Positions 1-5,713 of a DNA stretch of 6,712 nt are shown here, piece after piece; the first letter of the stretch is position 1, and the number at the start of each line of letters is the position of its first letter. The DNA lies in assembly GCA_031394335.1 (NCBI GenBank), contig JANMXS010000138.1, forward strand, positions 1-6,712, written 5' to 3'. The notes under the pieces are model-generated. The model saw only the letters and a program-made list of their open reading frames with translations, ran no database searches and was not told the DNA's origin. Source of the stretch: UKL13-2 sp031394335 (GTDB lineage: Bacteria; Pseudomonadota; Gammaproteobacteria; Burkholderiales; Usitatibacteraceae). Position numbers and translations under genes: made by a program.

Positions 1-575
1 CCGACCTGCGCAATGTGGTGTCGGGTGATCCTTCACCGGACGGCAAGGGCATCCTCGCCATCCAGCGCGGCATCGAAGTCGGCCATGTGTTCTATCTAGG
101 TACCGTCTATTCCGCGCCGATGAAGGCCACCTTCCTCGACGAAAACGGCAAGCCGCAGCTGATGGAAATGGGCTGCTACGGCATCGGCGTGACGCGCCTG
201 CTCGGTGCCGCCATCGAGCAGAATCACGACGACAAGGGCATCATCTGGCCGGACGCGATGGCGCCATTTACGGTGGCACTGGCGCCAATGGGCTATGACC
301 GTTCAGCGATGGTCAAGGAGGCCGTCGACAAGCTCTATGCCGAGCTACTGGAGGCCGGCGTGGATGTGCTGCTGGATGATCGCGGCGAGCGTCCTGGCGC
401 GATGCTGGCCGATCTGGAGCTGATCGGCATCCCGCATCGGGTGGTGATCGGCGAGCGCGGATTAAAAGAGGGCAACGTGGAGTATCAACACCGTCGCGAT
501 ACCGCGGCGACGCCGGTTGCCGTTGCCGACATCGGTGCATTGCTGAAAACAAAAATTGGCGCAAAGAAAACGTAG
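1..575 (+). CDS. proS: Prolyl-tRNA synthetase, C-terminal part (5' end outside window)
   Basis: Prolyl-tRNA synthetase charges tRNA-Pro with proline in the cytoplasm, using ATP. About 190 C-terminal residues are visible, read in frame from base 3; the bacterial E. coli-type enzyme is about 570 residues, so roughly two thirds lie upstream. Class II synthetase features are clear. A GDPSPDGKG stretch and RGIEVGHVF lie near the left edge. The motif 3 segment GCYGIGVTR (about nt 171-197) carries the conserved arginine that contacts ATP. The C-terminal anticodon-binding domain follows, with GIIWPDAMAPF, LLDDRGERPG and ELIGIPHRVVIG, which match the E. coli enzyme closely as I remember it. The GTG at 15 is not the real start, because the frame is open to the window edge and its upstream residues (DLRN) also fit the family. 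The gene ends in TAG at 573-575 and converges on the thioredoxin-like gene. Identification is very secure. Confidence 0.97.
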   Translation, partial: DLRNVVSGDPSPDGKGILAIQRGIEVGHVFYLGTVYSAPMKATFLDENGKPQLMEMGCYGIGVTRLLGAAIEQNHDDKGIIWPDAMAPFTVALAPMGYDRSAMVKEAVDKLYAELLEAGVDVLLDDRGERPGAMLADLELIGIPHRVVIGERGLKEGNVEYQHRRDTAATPVAVADIGALLKTKIGAKKT

Positions 576-583
576 AACGCCAT

Positions 584-627
584 TTGGCGCGGCGTTTGGA
601 GCAAAAAGCCTTCGAAAGCCGCGCCAA
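584..627. terminator. Long imperfect hairpin between convergent genes, possible bidirectional terminator
   Basis: The arms TTGGCGCGGC (584-593) and GCCGCGCCAA (618-627) are exact reverse complements. After one mismatch (594/617) the pairing continues inward with 595-601 against 610-616, including two G-T pairs, and leaves an A-rich loop at 602-609. The element lies between the proS stop (575) and the stop of the convergent gene (644), where a shared terminator would be expected. No clean T-run follows the stem on the + strand. On the - strand a T-rich stretch (about 551-572 read in reverse) begins only some 12 bases beyond the stem. This is therefore not a textbook intrinsic terminator. It could also protect 3' ends of transcripts. 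The inverted repeat is seen directly; the function is inferred. Confidence 0.5.
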
Positions 628-643
628 TGCTGGTGTTTCACCT

Positions 644-1162
644 TTAAAGTTTCGGCACCTTCTCGCCTGCCACCACGCGGTTCAATTGTTCCTGCGTGAC
701 GGCCCCGGTCTTTTGATAGACGATTTTCCCGGTCGGGTCGTAGACGATGGTGGTCGGCAGTCCCTTGAGTTTGCCGAATGCTTTTTCACTGGCCGCATTG
801 CCCAGCACCAGCGGATAGGTGAGTCCGACTTTTTTAGCGAAGGCTTTGACCTTGCGTTCATCGGCCTCGCGCTTGCCGGTCTCGTCCCAATCCAGCGCCA
901 CACCCAGCACCCGCACACGGTCGCCCTGCGCGGTGGCGAAGGCGGCGAGGTCGGGAATCTCTTTCACACAGGGCGCACACCAGGTTGCCCAGAAATTCAC
1001 CACCACCCATTTGCCCTTCAGCTCGGCCAGGCGCTGCGCCGTGCCGCCGGTATCTTGCAGATCGAAGGCTGCGGCCGGGTTCAGGGCCAGCGCGGCGGCC
1101 AGTGCCGCGAACGATACGAGGAAAGGGGCAATACGACAGATGCAGAATGAAGATCGGGGCAT
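644..1162 (-). CDS. TlpA/ResA-like thiol-disulfide oxidoreductase, exported
   Basis: This is a thioredoxin-fold protein of 172 residues. Such proteins reduce or exchange disulfides outside the cytoplasm, often for cytochrome c maturation or oxidative-stress repair. With the ATG at 1162 the N-terminus is a signal peptide: a short basic start, a hydrophobic run at about residues 11-28, and a likely cleavage after the Ala-rich stretch ending near residue 32 (before FDLQD). It could instead stay as a membrane anchor. The fold is seen as WVVVNFWATWCAPC with active-site Cys62 and Cys65, LGVALDWD at about 86-93, and GLPTTIVYDPTGK with the cis-proline at Pro136. An upstream in-frame ATG at 1258 would add 32 residues (rich in Arg and Ser) before the signal peptide and spoil it, so I rejected it. 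The Shine-Dalgarno match is weak. The gene converges on proS and diverges from the PilZ-like gene. The exact partner cannot be told from sequence, since TlpA, ResA and generic redoxins look alike. Confidence 0.9.
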   Translation of the reverse strand: MPRSSFCICRIAPFLVSFAALAAALALNPAAAFDLQDTGGTAQRLAELKGKWVVVNFWATWCAPCVKEIPDLAAFATAQGDRVRVLGVALDWDETGKREADERKVKAFAKKVGLTYPLVLGNAASEKAFGKLKGLPTTIVYDPTGKIVYQKTGAVTQEQLNRVVAGEKVPKL

Positions 1163-1196
1163 TTTTGTCTCTGTTAGAATCGCGGTACTTGGGGCT

Positions 1197-1214
1197 GATC
1201 GACATGAATCGATC
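1197..1214. promoter_or_regulatory. Palindrome GATCGA-N6-TCGATC in divergent promoter region, candidate operator
   Basis: GATCGA (1197-1202) and TCGATC (1209-1214) form a perfect inverted repeat with a six-base spacer. A further GATCGA copy lies at 1233-1238. The repeat sits in the 130-base divergent region, next to the predicted transcription start of the TlpA-like gene and close to the candidate -10 boxes for both directions. That is a position where a dimeric repressor could bind. The repeat itself is certain. A regulatory role is inferred, and such short palindromes can occur by chance. No regulator gene lies in the window. Confidence 0.3.
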
Positions 1215-1217
1215 CGC

Positions 1218-1245
1218 ATAATAAACGGCCCAGATCGACGGCCAA
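1218..1245 (-). promoter_or_regulatory. Candidate sigma-70-type promoter for the TlpA-like gene
   Basis: Read on the - strand, TTGGCC (1240-1245) matches four of six bases of the -35 consensus, and TATTAT (1218-1223) matches five of six of the -10 consensus, with a 16-base spacer. Transcription would start near 1211, giving a leader of about 49 bases before the ATG at 1162. The same AT-rich block read on the + strand gives CATAAT (1217-1222), a possible -10 for the divergent PilZ-like gene, but it has no good -35. An A-rich tract at 1244-1254 lies just upstream of the - strand promoter. Confidence 0.4.
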
Positions 1246-1281
1246 AAAAATAAATCATTTAGCGCACCCAGAACGACCAAC

Positions 1282-1287
1282 GAGGGG
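1282..1287 (+). promoter_or_regulatory. Shine-Dalgarno site that fixes the start of the PilZ-like gene
   Basis: GAGGGG ends five bases before the ATG at 1293. It supports that codon as the start over later in-frame ATGs. Confidence 0.6.
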
Positions 1288-1292
1288 ATTGC

Positions 1293-2861
1293 ATGGCATT
1301 GGTACTATCGACACCGGCTTGCACGCAAAGTTTAGCGAAAGATATTGAAACCAACCCGAAAAAGGCGCGGGCCTGGATTGAGTCGCTGCCGCTGACCAAA
1401 ACGGTGGCGTCGGTTCGTATCGTCACCGATAACATCCGCGCATTGAATCGCGCCAAATTGCCGGCCGACGAGCGCGTTGAATTGCTGGAGGTTTACCGGC
1501 CCGTGATCGCCGTACTGCTCGACGAGCTCGATGCCGTCTATGCCTACAGCGTCCTGCCGATGCCGCAAAAACAGCTTGAAGCGTTTGCGCTGGCGCAGGA
1601 CCTGCTTGCCGAGTGCGCCCACAGCTACAAACTGCTGCTGCTGGAAAAAACCGGCAAGCTGCTCATGTTCAACGCCAAAAAACATCTGCCGCTACCGCTG
1701 TATCGCGCGATGTCTTGCCTGTCCAGCCTGATGCTGCAAGGCTACAAAACCTATCACCCGGTTCCACCCGGTGTGTGGCAGGACTTTCATGCCTTGTACC
1801 AGTGCGCAGTTGAGCAAAACCTTTGCGCTGAAATCGTTGACGAGGACAGCAAACAGTCGATCGGCGAGCTGTACATCGCGTCGCTGCTGATTTCGCTGGC
1901 CGACCCGTATCGGCTGATGCATAAGGAAGTCGAGCGCGTGGTGCAGATACTGTCGCAAAACCGTGGCCTCGCCACGATCCGCGATAACGCCGATGGCCTC
2001 GATCCGCAACGCCTGTTCGTGGTCGCGCTCGATTCCGACCAGGCGCCCAAGGTCCTGGTGCAAGGCACCCGCCCGACTGGACAGGTGCTGCGGCTGGTTG
2101 ATTCCACGCGGCTGGTCGCGCGTCTCGAGGAACGCCTGAAGGCCGCCGGCAGTGGCGCCAGCGCCGCCAAAAGCCACGCCACCCATGATCTCAACGATCT
2201 GATGTCGAGGCTTGTCCGCCTGTGGGGCGACCCGCCCAAACGCCAGTTCCGCCGCAATCCGGCCGAGACCGGTGTCGCCTTGTGCAGCAGCATCAAGGGG
2301 ATCGCCTATTTTGCCGAACTCGCTGCCAATGAAAACCCGGAAGCGGATGCCGCGGCGATCCGCGATGGCCGCACCATTCCACTGCTGAAGATTCCGCAGG
2401 ACCCAATGTCGCAACTGATTGGCGTCGAGGAATGGCAAGTGCTGAACCAGAGTGCCAACGGCCTGCGCATGCATCGCGAACTGGGCGGCAACGTCGGCAT
2501 TGCGGTCGGTGAAGTGGTCGGTGTGCGCTTTGTCGGCGGGCGGGCGTGGAATGTCGGCGTGGTGCGCTGGCTGTCCATGCTGGATGGCGACGCGCTTGAG
2601 TTCGGCCTTGAGCTGATTTCGCCCGCAGCAACCAGCATCACCATCGAACCCACCATTGGCAGCGCCAAGACGATGCCGGCCCTGCTGATCGCGCCACTGA
2701 TGGGCGACGCCGACGCGGACACGATCATGACTTCAACCGAGACCTTCGCCGATCTGCGCGAATATGAGCTGGTCGATCACGGTGATATCCGGCATGTGCG
2801 CGCCACCACGCTGATTGAACGCACCTCGCGCTTCGATCTGTTCCAGTTTCAGCCCTCTTAG
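1293..2861 (+). CDS. Large PilZ-like protein, putative c-di-GMP receptor with helical N-terminal region
   Basis: This 522-residue protein has no signal peptide or membrane segment, so it should be cytoplasmic. The first 280 residues or so look mostly helical and belong to no domain I can name. They include LPLTKTVAS (32-40), RVELLEVYRP (61-70) and SLADPYRLMH (201-210). A short Ala/Ser/Gly-rich linker follows at 284-295. The C-terminal part has the two signatures of PilZ domains: RxxxR as RQFRR (317-321) and [D/N]xSxxG as NQSANG (385-390). A beta-rich stretch follows, with VGIAVGEVVGVRF (401-413) and WNVGVVRWL (419-427). In known PilZ domains these residues grip cyclic di-GMP. The two motifs usually lie about 20-30 residues apart but here are 63 apart, so there is an insertion or an extra subdomain. 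About 70 residues (451-522) follow the PilZ-like core. The gene stands alone between a divergent and a convergent neighbour, so context gives no target. c-di-GMP binding is inferred from the motifs; the output of the protein is unknown. Confidence 0.8.
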   Translation: MALVLSTPACTQSLAKDIETNPKKARAWIESLPLTKTVASVRIVTDNIRALNRAKLPADERVELLEVYRPVIAVLLDELDAVYAYSVLPMPQKQLEAFALAQDLLAECAHSYKLLLLEKTGKLLMFNAKKHLPLPLYRAMSCLSSLMLQGYKTYHPVPPGVWQDFHALYQCAVEQNLCAEIVDEDSKQSIGELYIASLLISLADPYRLMHKEVERVVQILSQNRGLATIRDNADGLDPQRLFVVALDSDQAPKVLVQGTRPTGQVLRLVDSTRLVARLEERLKAAGSGASAAKSHATHDLNDLMSRLVRLWGDPPKRQFRRNPAETGVALCSSIKGIAYFAELAANENPEADAAAIRDGRTIPLLKIPQDPMSQLIGVEEWQVLNQSANGLRMHRELGGNVGIAVGEVVGVRFVGGRAWNVGVVRWLSMLDGDALEFGLELISPAATSITIEPTIGSAKTMPALLIAPLMGDADADTIMTSTETFADLREYELVDHGDIRHVRATTLIERTSRFDLFQFQPS

Positions 2862-2889
2862 CCGCTGGCCGCGCACGCCGCCCTTGCCG

Positions 2890-3996
2890 TTAACGCTTCG
2901 CGCGCCGCTCCAGCGCCTGCTGGATCGCATCATCGCTGATCGCCTCGCGCGCCATCAGCAGGCGAAAGCCCGGCTGGCGGCCGCGCCGCTCACTGGCCAG
3001 AATCTTTGCGGCGACGAGATTATCGAGAATGTCCTCGGCCTGGTCGATAGGCATCGGCACCCGCAGGCGCAGCGCATTGAAGTTCAGCGCGATATTGGTG
3101 CCGACCGTGGCGCGTGTCAATGCATCGAGCAGGCGTATCGCGGCCTGCTTGCGACCGTCCGGATCCAGGCGCTGCGCGTCGACATGCCGGAAATATGAAA
3201 ACGTGGCGGTCACTTCCGCGCCAATCAGCACCACCATCCAGGAGCAATACAGCCACACCAGAAAAATCGGCACGCTGGCGAAAGCGCCATAGACGAGCCT
3301 GTAGGTCGGTACCTTTGCGACATAGGCAACAAACAGGTATTTGGTCAGCTCGAATAAAAATGCGGCAAACAGGCCACCCGCCAACGCATGTCGTGCCGGC
3401 ACATAGCGATTTGGTATCACGCGATAGGCGATGATCAACGCGGAAGCGGTCAGCAGGAACGACACCAGCTTCAACAGCCAGTTATCCAGAAACATCAATA
3501 CACTGTCGAGCCTGCTGGCCCAGTGCGCCAGGTACGAGGTCATCGACAGGCTCGCACCAATCAGAATCGGCCCCGCCGTCAGCAGCAGCAGATAGCCGGT
3601 GAAACGCTTCCACCACGAGTGCCGGCGGCGCGAGCGCCAGATATCGTTGAACACCGCATCGATGGTGAACAGCAGTGCAATCGCGGTCGCGAAAATGATC
3701 AGCAGACCGACCACCGTGAGACGCGCGGCGTTCTGCGCGAATTGCTCCATGTATACCGAGACCACGCGGCCGGCCACATCGGGCAGCAGGTTTTTGAGGA
3801 TGAACGCCCGGACCTGAAAAATGATGTCGCGCGTCGCCGGAATTTGCGCCGCCAGCGTCAGGGTCACGGTAAAAATCGGTACCAGCGCCAGCAAGCTGGT
3901 ATAGGTGAGGCTGCCCGCCACCGTCAGGCAGCGATCCTCGACCGCACGCCGCACCACAAAGCGCAGGTAGTGAAAAAGCTGGATCAGGAATTTCAT
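2890..3996 (-). CDS. YihY/BrkB-family inner membrane protein
   Basis: This is a 368-residue integral membrane protein of the YihY/virulence factor BrkB family. The family was once called RNase BN in error, and its transport or structural role is not settled. Six hydrophobic segments are visible at about 28-50, 92-113, 134-157, 171-192, 203-226 and 236-264. Family hallmarks are RCLTVAGSLTYTSLLALVP near the N-terminus, FNDIWR (116-121), ELTKYLFVAYV (216-226) and VYGAFASVPIFLVWLY (235-250). After the last helix comes a soluble, charged C-terminal region (about 270-368) that may fold as a small winged-helix-like domain, as in longer family members. I chose the ATG at 3996 because MKFLIQLFHYLRFV looks like the usual N-terminus. 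The ATG at 4068 would add 24 poorly fitting residues and run across the promoter and start of wrbA. No good Shine-Dalgarno site precedes either start. The stop lies 28 bases from the convergent PilZ-like gene. Confidence 0.92.
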   Translation of the reverse strand: MKFLIQLFHYLRFVVRRAVEDRCLTVAGSLTYTSLLALVPIFTVTLTLAAQIPATRDIIFQVRAFILKNLLPDVAGRVVSVYMEQFAQNAARLTVVGLLIIFATAIALLFTIDAVFNDIWRSRRRHSWWKRFTGYLLLLTAGPILIGASLSMTSYLAHWASRLDSVLMFLDNWLLKLVSFLLTASALIIAYRVIPNRYVPARHALAGGLFAAFLFELTKYLFVAYVAKVPTYRLVYGAFASVPIFLVWLYCSWMVVLIGAEVTATFSYFRHVDAQRLDPDGRKQAAIRLLDALTRATVGTNIALNFNALRLRVPMPIDQAEDILDNLVAAKILASERRGRQPGFRLLMAREAISDDAIQQALERRAKR

Positions 3997-4022
3997 GGGA
4001 AGGGTTCGAGTGGCGCCGCTCG

Positions 4023-4028
4023 TATAAT
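4023..4028 (+). promoter_or_regulatory. Perfect -10 box (TATAAT) for wrbA, possibly shared by a divergent promoter
   Basis: A consensus TATAAT lies 29 bases before the wrbA ATG, which predicts a leader of about 20-25 bases. No convincing -35 is visible at the right distance, so the promoter may depend on an activator or use other contacts. Read on the - strand the same bases contain TATTAT (4024-4029), a five-of-six -10 match that sits 27 bases before the YihY/BrkB start. The two genes could therefore share one AT-rich core in their 61-base gap. Confidence 0.5.
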
Positions 4029-4057
4029 ACCGGCTCCTCTCCACTTTCTGCGCACCC

Positions 4058-4651
4058 ATGGCCGACATTCTCGTTCTCTACTATTCGCATTCAGGCTCGG
4101 TCCGGGAGCTGGCGCGCCACATCGCCCGCGGCATCGACAGTGTGCCGGGCATGGCGGCGCGGGTGCGCACCGTGCCCAGGGTTTCGACCGTGGTTGAAGC
4201 CGCCGCGCCGGAAGTACCGAACGACGGCCCGCCCTATGTGATGCTCGCCGACCTGGCCGAGTGCGCCGGCCTGGCGCTGGGCTCGCCGACGCGCTTCGGC
4301 AATATGGCGGCACCGCTCAAATATTTTCTGGATGGCACCGGTGGCGAATGGATGCGCGGCACGCTCGTCGGCAAGCCCGCTTGCGTCTTCACCTCCACCT
4401 CGACTCAGCACGGCGGCCAGGAGGCGACCCTGCTGACGATGATGGTGCCGCTGCTGCACCACGGCATGGTGCTGGTCGGGATTCCCTATTCCGAGCCGGA
4501 ACTGACTTCAACACGCGATGGCGGCACACCGTATGGTGCCAGCCACGTGGCCGGGGCGGCCGGCGACTTGCCGGTAAGCGAGCACGAGAAAAAACTCGCC
4601 TTTGCACTCGGCAAGCGCGTGGCGGTGGTGGCCGCCAAATTGCAGTCCTGA
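4058..4651 (+). CDS. wrbA: NAD(P)H:quinone oxidoreductase WrbA, flavodoxin fold
   Basis: WrbA is an FMN-binding, usually tetrameric enzyme that reduces quinones by two electrons with NADH or NADPH, avoiding semiquinone radicals; it is linked to stress protection. The length of 197 residues equals the family norm (about 198). The N-terminal beta strand ILVLYYS leads into the FMN phosphate loop SHSGSV (10-15). SPTRFGNM (76-83), FLDGTGGEW (90-98) and TSTSTQHGGQE (112-122) are the flavin-binding loops typical of WrbA, and GGTPYGAS (155-162) is the family signature. The C-terminus has the usual E-x-E/H-x2-A-x3-G-like helix (EHEKKLAFALGKRVA). The ATG at 4058 gives the expected MADILVLYYS start, though no Shine-Dalgarno site is seen. 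The next gene begins directly after the stop codon, so the two are very likely co-transcribed. Confidence 0.96.
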   Translation: MADILVLYYSHSGSVRELARHIARGIDSVPGMAARVRTVPRVSTVVEAAAPEVPNDGPPYVMLADLAECAGLALGSPTRFGNMAAPLKYFLDGTGGEWMRGTLVGKPACVFTSTSTQHGGQEATLLTMMVPLLHHGMVLVGIPYSEPELTSTRDGGTPYGASHVAGAAGDLPVSEHEKKLAFALGKRVAVVAAKLQS

Positions 4652-5074
4652 TTGGCCGTGAACAGCACCTCGACAGGAGCAGGACGGTTTCGTTACCTGG
4701 CCTCGACCGCGCTGATCGGGCTGATCGCGCTGTGTATCGCCTGGGAAAGCATCCTGGCGCCGATTCGCCCCGGCGGCTCGTGGTTGATCCTCAAGGTGCT
4801 GCCGTTGCTGATCCCGCTGTTCGGCATCCTGCGCGGCAAACGCTACACCTACCAATGGGCGTCAATGTTCGTGTTGATTTATTTCTCCGAAGGCGCAGTG
4901 CGCGCCTGGTCCGACAAGGGCTTGTCGCAATCGCTTGCGTTCATCGAGGTCGCGCTGAGCATGGTATTTTTTATTGCTGCCATCATGTATGCCCGGGTCT
5001 CGGCACCATCACGATCCCAAGTTCCTGCCACGCAGGCTACTCAGCAAGCAGCTAAGACTCCGCCCGCGATTTAA
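4652..5074 (+). CDS. DUF2069-type small membrane protein downstream of wrbA
   Basis: This predicted inner membrane protein of up to 140 residues has unknown function. Four hydrophobic helices are visible at about 15-33, 43-60, 66-83 and 93-114. A short Ala/Thr/Gln-rich tail follows. The region LKVLPLLIPLFGILRGKRYTY and the WxSMFVLIYFSEGAVRAW-like segment are what I recall of the DUF2069 family, which often sits beside wrbA in beta- and gammaproteobacteria. That family call is from memory. There is no ATG near the front. The frame is bounded by the wrbA stop (TGA, 4649-4651), so the start must be TTG at 4652 or GTG at 4658 (138 residues); I list the longer form. Neither has a clear ribosome-binding site, which suggests translation is coupled to wrbA. 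The 3' end overlaps the convergent DedA gene by 23 bases. Confidence 0.82.
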   Translation: MAVNSTSTGAGRFRYLASTALIGLIALCIAWESILAPIRPGGSWLILKVLPLLIPLFGILRGKRYTYQWASMFVLIYFSEGAVRAWSDKGLSQSLAFIEVALSMVFFIAAIMYARVSAPSRSQVPATQATQQAAKTPPAI

Positions 5075-5690
5075 GCGCGCCGATCATCACCGGAATCAGG
5101 CTCAGCACGATGATGCCGATGACAATGAAACCCTGGTTGGCCTTGATCCAGGGGATATTGCCGAAGAAGAAGCCGATATAGGTCAGTGAAGCGACCCAGA
5201 GAATGCCGCCGGCGATGTTGTAGGCCGCGAACTTGGCATAGGTCATGCGCGCCATGCCGGCCACAAACGGCACATAGGTACGCAGGAACGGCGTGAAGCG
5301 CGCCAGAATGATCGCCGCGCCACCCCACTTCTCATAGAACGCATGGGCTTTTTCAAGGTGATCGCGCTTCAGGTATTTCGCCTCGTTGTCCTTGAATACC
5401 TTCGGCCCAAGCCACGCGCCAATCTGGAAATTGACCGCATCACCGAGTACGGCAGCGATGATCAACACCACCACCAGCAGATTCACATCCATGCCGCCGA
5501 TCGCGGCCAGCGCGCCGGCGATGAACAGCAATGAGTCACCCGGCAAAAACGGCGCCACCACCAGGCCGGTCTCGCAAAACACGATGGCAAACAGGATCAC
5601 GTAAACCCACGGCCCGTAGTTCTGCACCAGCAGGGCGAGGTGCTTGTCGAGATGGACGATCAGGTCCCAGGCCGAGAGCAGGATCTCCAT
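5052..5690 (-). CDS. DedA-family inner membrane protein (YqjA/YghB-like)
   Basis: DedA (SNARE-associated/VTT) proteins are multi-spanning membrane proteins needed for membrane homeostasis; some members move undecaprenyl phosphate or other lipids and depend on the proton motive force. This one has 212 residues, a normal length. It shows FCETGLVVAPFLPGDSLLF (38-56), with Glu40 and Asp52 in the first re-entrant region, then LGDAVNFQIGAWLG (82-95), and ARFTPFLRTYVPFVAG (130-145), with Arg131 and Arg137. These four charged residues sit one position after E39, D51, R130 and R136, which are reported as important in E. coli YqjA, so the protein looks functional. Further hydrophobic helices lie at about 152-175 and 187-205. 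The ATG at 5690 gives a typical family N-terminus. The gene begins 23 bases after the secF stop on the same strand, so it is probably co-transcribed with secF. The exact paralogue is not assigned. Confidence 0.93.
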   Translation of the reverse strand: MEILLSAWDLIVHLDKHLALLVQNYGPWVYVILFAIVFCETGLVVAPFLPGDSLLFIAGALAAIGGMDVNLLVVVLIIAAVLGDAVNFQIGAWLGPKVFKDNEAKYLKRDHLEKAHAFYEKWGGAAIILARFTPFLRTYVPFVAGMARMTYAKFAAYNIAGGILWVASLTYIGFFFGNIPWIKANQGFIVIGIIVLSLIPVMIGALKSRAES

Positions 5691-5713
5691 CGTTTAGTTG
5701 CCGCCGCGGTTGG

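Noticed and set aside
584..1150. Open frame of 188 codons on the + strand opposite the TlpA-like gene
   Set aside because: The opposite strand holds a clear thioredoxin fold with CAPC and cis-proline, and this frame would begin inside the hairpin.
1163..1258. Upstream ATG that would lengthen the TlpA-like protein by 32 residues
   Set aside because: It would put a basic, non-homologous stretch ahead of a well-formed signal peptide and would cover the candidate promoter.
1692..2474. Open frame of 260 codons on the - strand opposite the PilZ-like gene
   Set aside because: It mirrors the codon pattern of the + strand gene, has no ribosome-binding site or family motif, and the + strand frame has a good Shine-Dalgarno site and PilZ signatures.
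2862..2889. Possible terminator between the PilZ-like and YihY/BrkB genes
   Set aside because: Only 28 GC-rich bases are available. The best pairing (CGCTGG at 2863-2868 with CCAGCG at 2910-2915) has a long loop inside a coding region and no T-run.
3388..4197. Open frame of 269 codons on the + strand opposite the YihY/BrkB gene
   Set aside because: Its product is very rich in Arg, Gln and His, lacks motifs, and runs into wrbA in another frame. It is a shadow.
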